Shown here: positions 1-11,335 of the stretch, in pieces
How the letters are laid out: each line of letters begins with the position of its first letter
Position numbering within the stretch: position 1 is the stretch's first letter
From: Turnera subulata
Lineage: Eukaryota; Streptophyta; Magnoliopsida; Malpighiales; Passifloraceae
NCBI GenBank assembly: GCA_028386065.3
Contig: JAKUCV010005723.1
Coordinates: 82,890 to 146,889, forward strand
Reading direction: 5' to 3'
Length of the DNA: 64,000 bases
Program-made: the position numbers and the translations under genes
Notes under the pieces: generated by a model
Database searches by the model: none
What the model was told of the DNA's origin: nothing
Seen by the model: only the letters and a program-made list of their open reading frames with translations

Positions 1-99
1 CAAAATTTTCAAAGTACCAAGGTCTCGACAAGTTTTATCCTTCCAAATGTCAAATGGTCTCACTTAGGCTGGAAAAATTTGGCCTTCGTCTGATTACTA
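1..99 (-). pseudogene. Degenerate fragment of a PRP22/DEAH5-type helicase gene
   Basis: Read on the minus strand, this stretch aligns at roughly 75-80% nucleotide identity with the part of the intact helicase gene at about 18,570-18,690 (protein residues about 917-955). The reading KAKFFQPK-stop-DHLT corresponds to [13 protein letters not shown] of the intact protein. About 20 bases (the LLAVYEAWK part) are deleted, and the frame then continues as relics of [16 protein letters not shown] stop codon and the deletion make it non-functional. It has the same orientation as the intact gene, runs off the left edge, and ends exactly where the LTR of element A begins at 100, so the retrotransposon inserted into it. 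It is most likely a decayed duplicate of the helicase gene. The identity is an estimate by eye. Confidence 0.8.
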
Positions 100-481
100 T
101 GTAACAGCCGAGGTAAAAATTTCATTTTTACCGGGACTATTTAAGTAATTTACAGTAATTTACCATTGAATTTTAATCTTGGGTAATTAAATTATGGTAA
201 ATCGAGCATTGGATTCCGAAACCAAGCCTTGTCCTACGTTCGGGATTTTTCTGCGGATTTTACGGACCAAAGTTGGGATTTTTCGGGTCCAGGAATCTTC
301 GGAAAAGCCGGGTTTATCCTCGAGTTAACGGACCGAAAATAAAGATAAGTGGGTATATTGGATATTTTCTGGTCCAGGCGGGTCACACTTCACATGCAGC
401 ATAGTAACTGCATAATTAAAGCTCAATTATTCAGCCGCCTCTACCTGTTATGCCTGTGACTTACCAGTAGTTTTGCCTGCC

Positions 482-487
482 TATATA
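482..487 (+). promoter_or_regulatory. TATA-like box of element A first LTR
   Basis: TATATA in the context GCCTGCCTATATAGCTG, the only good TATA match in the first 600 bases of the LTR. The same context recurs at 11718-11723 in the second LTR. Transcription would start roughly 30 bases downstream; no start site can be read from sequence alone. Confidence 0.55.
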
Positions 488-1511
488 GCTGTGTCCGTCT
501 GCCTCTCCATGCACGCCATCTTCTTCGTTCTGCTTGCAATTATCTTCCTGCAAACCTATACCAGTAAATAATAAAAAAACCAAAAACACACACCATCCAC
601 CAACCAGAAGCCGCCACGTCAGCACCATCTTCTCCTTCCTTCTTCTTTTCTTCCTCCACCCGAGCCACCTCCTCCACCGTACACCACCACTGCCGCCACC
701 ACCTCAAGCCGCCGCTTCTCTTTCTTTTTCCTCCCCATCTTCCGTCCCCTTTCCTCCGGCCGCCAAAGAGCCGCCGAGCTCCTCCCTGCTGCTCCTCTCC
801 TTCGCGCGCCACGACCCGACGACGACCCGAGCAGACCAGCACCTCGTCGCCTCGCCTCTAGCACCGCCTTGCCGCCTCTGTCGTGCGTCGCCGCCGCCCG
901 TGCTCGCCTCCCTGTTACCACGCCCTGCCTCCCTCGTACCGCCTCTCCCCTTCGCCATCGCCACTGCTGCCACTCAAGGTAAGCAGCAGCCTGTTGTGGT
1001 GGACGACCCGGGTCACGGATCTGGGTCAGATTGACCCGTTTCCCTTGGGTTTGGTCCGGGTTTGATGGGTTGGCTGATGGGCTGACTTTTGGTCGTTTGG
1101 ACGCGGGCCTTGAGCTTATGGGCTGCCTTGCTTGGCGCGGGCCAGCAGCTGGGCCTGTTCACACGTGCCTGCAGCTGGTCTGCCTGGGCTGGCAACTGGG
1201 CCTGGCTCCTGGGTCTGTTGGGCTGGTGCTATTTCCTGGCCCAGTCCAATAATAAAAAAAAAAAAGAAAAGAAAAGAGAGAATAAAATCTGGTTTTTAAA
1301 TAATTTCTGAAAAAAAAGAGATAATTTTGGAAAAATATAAATATGGAAGGGAAATAATTTTGGGAAATAATATTGGAAATATTATTTTGGGAAAAGTATA
1401 TTATATGGTAAATAATAATTATTTTGAGAAAATAATTGGAGAGGGTATTATCAAGGTAATAAATACCAGAATAATATCCGGGTATAGGTATAAGTATAGT
1501 ATGGTATTTTG

Positions 1512-2531
1512 TAGGGGAGAGCAAATTTACCGGGCCGAATCTACCGAGCCGATACCGACCGAATACCAACGGTATCGGCTCGAAATATTTAAGATTTTCG
1601 AACCACCCCTCGATTTATGCCGAGCCGATACGTGGGATGAAACTAATCGGTTGGGTAAGGCCTGTACCGTCGGTTTTCGGCACAGGCCGATACCGACAAA
1701 GCCCAACACAGCCTACCTTAAATCACCCAGCCCAACCCAGCAAGCCCACAAAAATGTTAAATGCAACTCTAAAATTACTAACCCTAATTAGTATATCTCT
1801 CTCTCACTTTCACTCACACAACGCAGCAACGCAGCCCTCTCTTTTGGTTTCTTCTTCCCTGTGCAGCAGCCCCCTCTCATGGCGAGCCAACCTCTTCATC
1901 CCTCACTCATCATCTTCTTTATGCCTCTGTTTCGTCATCTCTCTCCTTGCAGGCCACCCCATGTACCCCTTGTTCCGCCGCCTTGTCTCTTCCCTTAACC
2001 CCATCTCGCATTTTCTTCCTCATCTTCGTCTATGGTTCATCCTTGGATTGTGGTTATTGCAGTGAATAAGAGCCATGGTAGATTGTTAGGTTTGATTTTT
2101 TGGTTTATCTGGTGTGTTTTAGATGGTTGATTTTTTTTATTTTTTTGGGTCTTACGATAATGATTTTGGGTGGGTTTGAGGTTTGAAACATATTGGGTGG
2201 AAGACAAATTTGGAGCAATAAATTGTTGAAAATAATTGATTTGTATACGGAGATAGTTGTGGGATAAATCAACTTCTTCCCTTCATTTTTTCAATTTTTT
2301 CTGGATTTTTCCTTGGGTTTTTTTTTCTGAAGAGAGGCAATTGGGCATGAAGTTGAGTTGTTCGGTTGGTAAGCATACCGACCGAACCGACGTTGGTATT
2401 GATCGGTATGATACCGATCGGTAAAATATGAAGAACGGCACGGCATCGGTCGGAATTTAGGGTCTTCGGAAAAATCAGTATATTGAACAATCGGTACGGT
2501 ATATACCGTACCGACGATTTGCTCACCCCTA
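1512..2531. mobile_element. Non-autonomous hAT-like DNA transposon with 8-bp target duplication
   Basis: A 1,020-bp insertion with terminal inverted repeats TAGGGGAGAGCAAAT and ATTTGCTCACCCCTA (one mismatch), flanked by the 8-bp direct repeat GTATTTTG (1504-1511 and 2532-2539). The sister LTR at about 12,720-12,740 has a single GTATTTTG at the same place, which is the empty site. TAGGGGTG-type ends with 8-bp duplications are typical of plant hAT elements. Subterminal regions are rich in CGGTA/CCGATACCGAC-like motifs in both orientations. No transposase is recognisable. The open frame at 1637-2065 has a low-complexity, leader-like composition and is not called as a gene. Confidence 0.9.
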
Positions 2532-3461
2532 GTATTTTGACACTTGAAATAAATGGTGAATGATGATGATAATGGAAAATTAATCCGGGGAAGTAACCGA
2601 GCCGAGTTTATATTTAATTTCCGGTACACAGTATTAGGATGGCATTTGCATATCACCTTATATGTGCATATTATTTGATTGATATAGGAGTTGATAACGA
2701 GCAATTTGCTGAGGAACCGGACTTGGAATTTGCTGGACAATTTCATAATTGAGTAATCGGCTAAGGTGAGGATGGATAACCTTTGTTATGTTGCCTGTAA
2801 TACTTGTGAGCATTGTTGTTTGATTGAATTGCTGAGATGTTCATTGTTGGTTGTTTGACTGCTGTGGTTATCATTGTTGTTATTGGACTGAGATATTGAT
2901 TTTGTGTTGAGATTGATGTTGAACTATTGACTGTAGATAATTGAGAAATGGAAATTGGAAGTTGGAATTGATATGAGATGATGATATAATTGTCATATGG
3001 AAAGTAGTGGTACGACCCGATGGTTTGAAAATTAATTTGGGATACTATGGTCGGTTACTTGCTTTGGTTACTTGATTTGGTTGGCATGGTGATGCCTGTG
3101 GTTGGGGTATACCGAATACTCAGTGGTTCGGATATACCGAATATCCGGTTGGCATGTCGATGCCTGTGGTTGGGGTATACAGAATACCCAGTGGTTTGGA
3201 TATACCAAATATCCGGTTTTGGATTGTTGAACCCGGTATGGTAGGAATGGTATGGTTCTCTTTGACCTAGCATCTGGAATTAATTGATAACCTGATACGA
3301 CCCTAGCTTGTCCAGTGACGGGGGCCCGGAAAATAAAATTGGAAATTATGTTAAATATTCTTTTGGTCTTGGCTCAGTCTTATTTGAGATGTGCTGTTGA
3401 TTCGCTTGTGTTTGCTTTACTGTATTACGGTTGCTTGCATATCACTGTTTATCCTTCGTCG

Positions 3462-3509
3462 GTGAGCACTTCGGACTCACCCCTCGCCTGTGGGGTTTCA
3501 TCCCGTAGG
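3462..3509 (+). other. Conserved LTR double hairpin
   Basis: Two adjacent stem-loops: GTGAG-(CACTTCGGA)-CTCAC, then CCTGTGGG-(GTTTCAT)-CCCGTAGG. The same block occurs at about 13664-13712 on the plus strand. On the minus strand it occurs at about 24013-24061, 27185-27232, 34802-34850, 46228-46275, 47371-47415, 55750-55795 and 60363-60411, that is, in every chromovirus LTR of this group that retains the region. The surrounding sequence is much more variable. It lies downstream of the TATA box, so it would be in the RNA leader; function unknown. Confidence 0.7.
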
Positions 3510-3902
3510 TTAAGTTGTTTCGTAGTTCAGGTACGACGTTCGATGGCTGCTGCTTTCTTCTCCACCTGACTCCGGATCCATACCTCCGCTGCATGTGCAT
3601 AAAGTCTTTCGCTGTTGTTCTGTTGCATATGTTGCTGTATTATATTTCTGCTGCAGTGTTTGCTTGTTCATATGACTTTGAGGCTGTTTGTCACTCTGCC
3701 TCTATTGCTTGCTCTTTTCTCTACTGCTGTTATATATTGTGAGCTGTGAGTTGCTGAATAATAGTCCCCGAGTTGGGAGACGGTTGTTGTATTGGTTTTC
3801 CAGTTGTACATACGGGTTGTTGTACTGTATTCTCTATCAATAAGAATAGTTTCGGCACGTGTTTACTGTGTTATGGTAAATACGGGTCGGGGCGCCTCAG
3901 TT

Positions 3903-3914
3903 TGGTAGCGGAGC
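3903..3914 (+). other. Primer-binding site, internal region 1 of element A
   Basis: TGGTAGCGGAGC, three bases after the LTR end. It matches 10 of 12 bases of the initiator-methionine tRNA complement used by most plant Ty3/gypsy elements. The same sequence with the same spacing appears at 14096-14107, and in reverse complement at 34397-34408, 45845-45856 and 55422-55433. Confidence 0.8.
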
Positions 3915-4025
3915 AGGCAGTAGGTCACTAGGGACATAACTATGATTGCATGATTGTTTGTTTGTGCATAAGATTTGTCACACATGATATGATATGCATA
4001 CATATACATTCTCATATAGGTACGA

Positions 4026-5828
4026 ATGGATCCGGATGGAAGGAATCAGCATGCTGGAGTTCACCTAGATGACGATCTGGTATCGGTGGATCAACCGCAA
4101 CAAGTTGCGGGAGGTCCGGAACACCCTGCGAATATTCCTTTGGGAGACCCTACGCAGATGTTAAACGTGGTAACCCAGATTCTGCAAAGGCAAGATGCCA
4201 GAGATGCTCGTATCGATGCTATGGAAGCTCGAGAACAGAAAAACCAGGGACCTGTTGAGGATCGAGTGTATATGAAGCTGGAAAAGCTTGGGGCTAAGGT
4301 TTACACTTTTGTCACTACACCACAGGATGCCGATCGGTGGCTCAGACAGATGAACAGAGTTATGCTGAGGCTGACATGCAGGAATGACAGGTGGGCCAGA
4401 TATGCCGCTGGCATGTTCCGAGGCAATACCGTTGATTGGTGGGAGTCTACCACCAGGGACATGCCGACACCTATCACTATGCTGTGGAACCAATTCATAG
4501 AGATGTTCCGAAGGAAGTTTGTTTCTGAGGTATACCAGGATCAACTGAGACGAGAGTTTCTGGGATTGCAATAGGGACCAGATCAGACGGTCAATGATTA
4601 TGAGATCAAGTTCAACTGCCTGTCCATTTATGCCAGTGAGTTTATAGCTACTCCGGAGGCCAGATGTAAACGTTTTTGGGATGGTCTTCGATCTGGTATC
4701 CAGACAATCATGGGGTGCAAGGTCTATGAGACTTACCAGGACATGCTGACAGATGCCCTGAGAGCTGAGATTATTTGGCTGGGTAATGAGAAAGAGCAAC
4801 AGGAGATCCGTAAGAGGCAAGCTGCACAGAGTTCTGAGGGACAGAACAAGAGGTTCCAGACACCTGCTAACCGATCAGGGTATGGACAGAGCCGCTCTAT
4901 GCCAGTGAGTCAGGGACGTGGATGGAACAACAATACCTACAACCGAGGCAGTTCTTGGACTCAGTCTGGAGGGACTTCATCTGGGGATACTCGCCCGAGA
5001 CTTCCTCTGTCTACGGTGAGGTGCTATGAGTCTAACGAAGTTGGGCACTACCGATATCCTTGTCCCAAGTTGGGAAGATCTGGAGGTACAGCACCTACTC
5101 AGACAGTGCAAGCTTCAGTTGCCAGTGTTCCTAGTGGTTCTGGAGTTGGCCGAGGCCGAGGACGTAGAGCCGTTCCTGCTAGGACCTAGTCAGCCATGAA
5201 TCAGAGTGCAGCTGTGCCGAGAGCATTTGTTATCACCACTGAAGAGGATCCAGAGAATGTCGATGTCATAGTAGGTACTTTTACAGTCTTTGGTATTACT
5301 GCATATACTTTGATTGATCCTGGTGCTACGCATTCTTTTGTCGCGCAAAGTTTTGCAACACAACATAACTGTACGGAAGAAAAATTTAACTTGTCCGATG
5401 AGGGTTAGGTTACCTGCGGGTATAGTGGTCAGATTAACCCATGTGTGCAGAGACGTTTCTCTCTCGTACGATAACGAGGTTTTTCTTGCACGGTTAGTTG
5501 TGATGAACATGGGAGGTTTCGATATCATTCTGGGGATGTGGTTGTCGAGGTACAGTGCTTTGGTAAACTGCCGAACCAAGGAAGTGCTGTTGACTTTCGA
5601 TGGTGGACGACAGGTTCTCTTGACAGGTATTGGGAGAGTTGCTACTACATGTAGTATCTATGCTAACCAGGATGTCGGAATGAAGCACATGGTCCCGATG
5701 CCTTATTGACTCACATCAAGGGCGAAGACGCACAGATTCTAGTTTTGGGAGATATCATAGTTGTCAGAGAATTCCCAGAGGATTTACCAGGATTGCCACC
5801 TGACAGGGAAGTTGAGTACACTATCGAG
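4026..5828 (+). pseudogene. gag-protease of element A, internal region 1 (broken)
   Basis: Starts MDPDGRNQHAGVHLDDD, as in the other family-1 copies. The retrotransposon gag domain follows (DADRWLRQMNRVMLRLTC, WWESTTRDM), then a CCHC zinc knuckle in which the second cysteine is serine ([14 protein letters not shown]), then a protease active site ([10 protein letters not shown]). In-frame TAG codons at about 4572 and 5187 replace CAG of related copies, consistent with C-to-T decay. A frameshift follows FNLSDEG near 5400, and an insertion/deletion near 5770 removes part of the protease-RT linker. The reading is then cut by the solo LTR at 5860. Intact, this would encode the capsid/nucleocapsid precursor and aspartic protease; here it is dead. 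Confidence 0.9.
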
Positions 5829-5859
5829 TGACCCCTATTTCGATGGCACCGTATCGGAT

Positions 5860-8800
5860 TGTGGAAGCCCGTACCCCCAATTTAATAAAATAAAATATTA
5901 AATGAAAAAGAGTTACCAAAATACTCTTTAAAATCCGGGGTACAAAAACTGATGCTTCGGCATACAACATTTTTCCATGAAAATGTAAATTAACAACGAG
6001 ATGTCATAAAAGTAAACGAGATCAACCGGCTTATCAAGAAGTAAGCCATCACGGCATCATGCCGACATAATATCACAAAATCAACTCCGGCTAACTGCCG
6101 ATATAAAGATAACATATTTATGACATCTCGAGTTATTTATCATGCAGCGGAAGATGTAAATAATAATAATACTCAAGATAGAAAATATCATGCATATGGC
6201 CCTATGGATCCCACCAAGAGATAATGCACAACTACCTGCTGAAGTGACTGCGTCTGATCTCCGAGTCGAAGGTATAAGTGAGTCTGCACGCTAACTAAAG
6301 TCTGAAAAACAACGGTGGCGATTATGTGAGTCGCCTACTCAGTGAACATTAAAAGTCTAAATATACATGAAAGTGAAGTCATGCTCGTAGGGTGAGTAGC
6401 TCACGAGCACAAGTACAGCATACAAGCAAATCAGAATCACACACCATCACATAAATGTTTTATTGTATTATAGCTCGTATTGTTTGAGCTCAATGCGTTA
6501 TCTTATTGTTATCATTATTATTATTTTTATTATTATCATGGGCCCTCTACTGTGAGTCAAGTCTCGGTAGCGCATCTGATCAGATCAGGGTGTGAAACCC
6601 AAATGTCGAACCTCAGAAGGGGTAGATTCTGAGGCCAAAAACCACTGATAAATCTCAAGTGGCCGCTAGCTACCTGAGGGTGCACTCAGACACACCTAAC
6701 CGGTGCAAGTCTTCCAGGGGTGCACCTACATCCCCTGGGCATGCTAAACAGCATAATGTGACCCGAGGTACCCAACCCTCCTCGGGGCTACCAACCGAAA
6801 CACAGTAGAATTTAATATTTTAATCTTAATTAAACCTTTATAATTATGTTTGAAGTACATTATGTCTTTCAGGGAAGTATGTGTCCCTGTATCATCCGGG
6901 CCTTCGGCCCATAACCACATATTATCACAAAAGTGTATTACGTAGTATATAACAGTTTTTCATGTAGAATTTAGACATGTGAGTCAATCAAGCATACAAT
7001 TCCAATTATCGCATGTAGCAAACAAGGCAAGTAAACAAACAAACCACACCAACATGCATTCACAAAACATATATAAAAAGACTTGTAATGTCACCTTAAA
7101 ATGCAGATTATGACTTCTCCCCGATCCGAGTCCACAGCTTCCGAGGTATCTCCCGTGCCTGAATACCGGCACATAATATAATTACTAAACCAATTTTAGG
7201 AATAATAACTTGTATGTATGCTAAGGTATGTTCTAATCGAGTATCTCCCGACCCTAACTATCCGATTAAGATTTTCGGGTCTAAGTCCAAAAGAATATTT
7301 TCTTCTTCATAACTCCAACAATTAAGGATCTAAGGTTCATCGGTTTAAGTAAATTAACGAATTCTCGGGCCTAAAGCCCACTAAATCTTAAGTCACAAAT
7401 TCCGGGCCATGGGCCCACCTCTTTTAAGTCCATATTTTACCGATTATGAAATTTGGCTTCGAGCCCGTTCTTAGTGTCCGTGAATTGAATTACCCGTGAT
7501 TAGATCTTAGGTCCGTAACTTTAAGTCCATCAAAAACATCTTAGGCTCAAATTGAGATTATTGGGCCTGGGCTCGGTTTTTCCTAAAAACCGTCCTAAGG
7601 TCGTTTCCGAGCCCAAGAGTTTATCGGCCTATGATCTATTCGTGTCGGTAAGTCTTCCCGGCCACACACTCTAACTCTCCGCTCTCGGTAAACCGTAATT
7701 CACTAAATGTACAAATATAAATAAATGTATTTCGTAAAATAAATTTCAAAATTTAAGTACGTAACATAATCGAGACAAATTATAGATAATTACCAACTAA
7801 CACTCGTAAAAACGAGAATTATCGTCCGCCGGCAGAACCCGAGTCTTCGCCGGAAAAGTTCCCGAGCCCTCGCCGGAACAGTACACCTTCGCCGGATTCC
7901 GGCCAACCTCGCCGGAATTTCACCCAAAACTGCCACCTTCTACACCCCTGTTCAATTTGGATCCCCCTGCCACAAACCGATTACCATATTCCACAATTGA
8001 GGCTTTACCCAAGAGTTCAACCAATCAACATAAATCCAACAGCTCTAAAAAGAAATTGAAAGGTGGATTGAACTCAAAATGCTTACCGGAAAGCAAATGG
8101 GTGCTCGTTTCTTCAAAATCCACCCAGCAGATTGCCCACGGCCACCGGTCGAACACCAACACCGTCCCTACACTTATCCCTGCCGCCTGCAGCAACCACC
8201 CGTCGGTCCACCATCAACGAACCCGCCAAGCCGGACCCCAAACACACCACCATCACATCCACACGCAGCCGCCACCAACACAGTTGCGGCAACACAACCC
8301 ACACAAGCACACATCCGGTCAGAACCGAACACAGGTAAGCGAAGAGAGGACAAGGGAATAGAGGAGGCGATGCTTACCGGAGGAGTCGAAGGTGTCGCTG
8401 GTGGCCTCGTCGATTCTGCACACGCCGGCCCTCGTCTCGGCCTCCTCTGCGACTCGTGGTGGCGGCGGCCCCGTGTCCCTGTGACGGCGACACGAGAGAG
8501 GGAGCAGAAGATGTATGGCGGCGGCGGCGTCCAATCGAGAGGAAGGAGGGGACGGGAAGGAAGAAAAAGAGAAGAGAGGAAGAGGAGAAGAAAGAGATGG
8601 AGAAGAAGAAGGAGAAGAGAAGATAAGAAAAAGGGAAGAGATAATGGGGGACATGAACGTTGGGGCGGCGGCGGCAAGTGCAGTAGCAACGGGAGAAAAA
8701 AAAAAGAAAACGAAAGTGAAAAAGAAGAGGAGAAAGAGGAGAAGGGGAAAGGAGGCTTTTAGGGTTGGCCGGCCAGCCCCGAAACGACGTCGTTTCAGGC

Positions 8801-9057
8801 TGAGGCGCGGTCAACCCCCTTCAGTCAACGCGCTCTGTTGTTTTTTTTTTTTTTAACCAAAACGACGTAGTTTAAGCCGAAACTACGATAAACGTTGTGT
8901 TTCGTTCCGAAATGCGGTTTGAGTCCGACGAAGCTCAAAGATAACATATTACCACTTAAAATTAATAAATCCGAAGGAAAATAAGTTAATTTTATTTCCA
9001 CTACCGAAATTCGGAATTTTCTTTATAAATCCAAAAACGAAAAACCGGGGCGTTACA
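5860..9057 (-). mobile_element. Solo LTR of a third chromovirus-like family (3.2 kb)
   Basis: Interrupts the protease-RT junction of element A. It is flanked by the 5-bp direct repeat CGGAT (5855-5859 and 9058-9062); removing it and one CGGAT restores the reading CGTATCGGATGGCGCC seen in element B. On the minus strand it starts TGTAACGCCCCGG and ends CTTCCACA. No gag, pol, primer-binding site or second LTR is present. It matches 47591-50761 in opposite orientation over several blocks, for example the GTGCCGGTATTCAGGCACGG and CACTGAGTAGGCG blocks. It holds GC-rich and purine-rich stretches (about 8150-8760) that give open frames on both strands without recognisable protein similarity. Confidence 0.9.
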
Positions 9058-9060
9058 CGG

Positions 9061-11240
9061 ATGGCGCCGACAGAACTCCAGGAGTTGAAGAAACAGTTGG
9101 ATGAGCTGTTAGAGAAAGGTTTCATCAGACCTAGTACATCACCTTGGGGATCACCAGTTCTGTTTGTGAAGAAGAAAGATGGCAGTTTGCAGATGTGTGT
9201 GGACTACCGACAGTTGAATAAGGTGACAGTGAAGAACAAGTATCCGCTTCCCAGGATTGATGATCTTTTTGATCAGTTACAGGGAGCTACCGTGTTTTCC
9301 AAGATTGATCTTCGATCTGGATAGCATCAAGTCAAGATTGCAGAGAAAGACATACCGAAGACAGCCTTCCGCACTTGGTATGGTCATTTTGAGTTCACAG
9401 TGGTTCCTTTTGGCTTGACTAATGCTCCTGCAGTTTTCATGTGCTTGATGTACTTGGTCCTGAACGAGTTCTTGGATAAGTTCGTGGTAGTCTTCATCGA
9501 CGATATTCTGATATACTCCAAGAACAGGGAAGAACATGAAGAGCACCTGAGAGTGGTACTACAGAGGTTGCGAGAGAAAGAGTTATATGCCAAGTTCAAC
9601 AAGTGCGAGTTCTGGCTTGAAGAAGTTGCATTCCTTGGACATGTTGTATCCGGGAATGGGATTAAGGTTGACCCTGCTAAAGTAAAAGCTGTTCTAGAGT
9701 GGGAGCCGCCCAAGACGATACCCGAAGTCAGAAGTTTTCTTGGCCTTGCAGGATATTACCGGAGATTCATCTAGGGTTTTTCTTTGATAGCTAGTCCTAT
9801 GACCAAGCAGTTGAAGAAAGACCAAGCATTTGTTTGGAGTGATGTCTGCCAGAAGAGTTTTGCTGAACTGAAGAAGAAGTTGACATCAGCACCAGTTTTG
9901 ACAGTACCAAGCCAGGAGTGGAGTATGTGTTGTTTTGCGATGCTTCAGGTCTTGGTTTGGGAGCAGTTCTAATGCAAGAAGGCCGAGTGATTGCCTATGC
10001 TTCAAGACAGTTGAGGCCACATGAGAAAAATTATCCGACGCATGATTTAGAGATGGCCGCAGTGATCCTTGCTTTGAAGATTTGGCGTCATTATTTGTTT
10101 GGAGAGAGATGCCGGATTTTCACAGATCATAAGAGTCTCAAGTACATCATGACTCAGAAGGAGCTTAGCCTGCGATAAAGACGTTGGGTTGAGTTGCTGA
10201 ATGATTATGATTGTACTATTGAGTATCACCCTAGAAAAGCTAATGTTGTAGCTGATGCTTTGAGCCGGAGACAACCAGAAGATGCTTCCACGACCTACTC
10301 GATATCCTCTCTTATCGAGTTAAGGAAGATGGGAGTTGATTTGTCAGTTGATGAGACAGGAGCTTTGTTGACACATATTGAAGTCAAGTCTAACCTGAGA
10401 GGCTGGATTGTGGAACTACAAGATGGAGATCCTGACCTGATCAAGCTGAAGGAAGCAGTCTGCAGTGGAAAAGAAGATAAGTTTCACATAGCCGAGGATA
10501 GTGCACTGATGCTGGGAAAACATCTATGTGTACCCAGTGTTGGTGACCTGCGCAATTTGATTCTGGAAGAGGGACATATGACGTTGTACGCTATGCATCC
10601 CGGGAGCACCAAGATGTATCAGAATTTGAGGAGTCATTATTGGTGGCCGCGCATGAAGAAAGACGTAGCTGAGTATGTTGCTAAGTGTATCACCTGCCAG
10701 CAAGTGAAAGCTGAGCATCAGGCTCCAACGGGAAAAATGAGAACGTTGACAGTGCCAGAATGGAAATGGGAGATGATCACCATGGATTTTGTGGTCGGAT
10801 TACCGTTGACTCGGAGACAGTATGATGCTATCTGGGTTATCGTTGACCGACTTACAAAGTCAACTCATTTTCTTCCCATTCGTCAGACAGACACCCTGGA
10901 TAAGTTAGCGAAGTAGTATGTTGTAGAGATTGTGAGGCTACATGGAATTCCTAAGTCCATAGTCTCAGACAGAGATCCGAGGTTCACATCACGGTTCTGG
11001 AAGAGTCTGCAAAACAGCTTTGGGTACGAAGCTGAGTTTCAGTACCGCGTTTCATCCTCAGACAGACGGACAGTCAAAAAGGACTATTCAGACACTGGAA
11101 GATATGCTAAGGGCTTGTGCTCTTAACTTCAGTGGGAGTTGGGTCCAGTATTTGCCTTTAGCGGAGTTTGCCTACAACAACAGTTATCATTCCAGTATTG
11201 GCATGCCACCGTTCGAAGCACTCTGCGAACGAGTCTACGC
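9061..11240 (+). pseudogene. pol (RT-RNase H-integrase) of element A, internal region 1 (broken)
   Basis: Collinear with the pol of element B. Reverse transcriptase motifs include [33 protein letters not shown] and the catalytic [11 protein letters not shown] at about 9490-9520. RNase H has the [15 protein letters not shown] and [10 protein letters not shown] motifs. Integrase has an H-H-C-C zinc region (CITCQQVK), [10 protein letters not shown] and [16 protein letters not shown]. Stops lie at about 9322, 9772, 10177 and 10915, and there are frameshifts near 9915 and in the integrase after 11,030. After PPFEAL (about 11,220) the sequence jumps to the last codons of the chromodomain, deleting the end of integrase and most of the chromodomain. 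Non-functional. Confidence 0.9.
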
Positions 11241-11318
11241 GAGAAGTCGAGGAGCACATGCGTTCTCAGTATCCGCACTTGTTCACAGCTTCGGAGTGAA
11301 TTTCGGGGACGAAATTCT

Positions 11319-11335
11319 TTTTAAGGAGGGTAGGC
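11319..11335 (+). other. Polypurine tract of element A
   Basis: TTTTAAGGAGGGTAGGC directly before the LTR start TGTAACAGCC. It is preceded by GAATTTCGGGGACGAAATTC, the motif usual in this position in Tekay-like chromoviruses. It would prime plus-strand DNA synthesis. Confidence 0.75.

Larger units (their letters stand above)
100..3899 (+). repeat. First LTR of element A (family 1, 3.8 kb with insertion)
   Basis: Starts TGTAACAGCC and ends GGCGCCTCA, immediately before the primer-binding site. Without the 1,020-bp insertion at 1512-2531 and its extra target copy it is about 2,772 bp, matching the 2,757-bp copy at 11336-14092. A TATA-like box lies about 380 bp in, so nearly all of the LTR would be transcribed leader (R-U5). 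Near the start is a perfect hairpin (GGTAAAAAT/ATTTTTACC, 112-132). The leader has a GC-rich section at about 700-1240 giving chance open frames, a hairpin cluster at 3107-3217 and the conserved double hairpin at 3462-3509. Confidence 0.9.

Noticed and set aside
534..1034. Open frame of 166 codons, Pro/Ser-rich, in LTR of element A
   Set aside because: GC-rich LTR leader with overlapping frames on both strands; the sister LTR does not preserve the frame and no domain is visible.
8174..8856. Overlapping long frames on both strands rich in Ser/Leu or Arg/Lys/Glu
   Set aside because: Low-complexity purine/pyrimidine tract inside the solo LTR 5860-9057; composition explains the frames.
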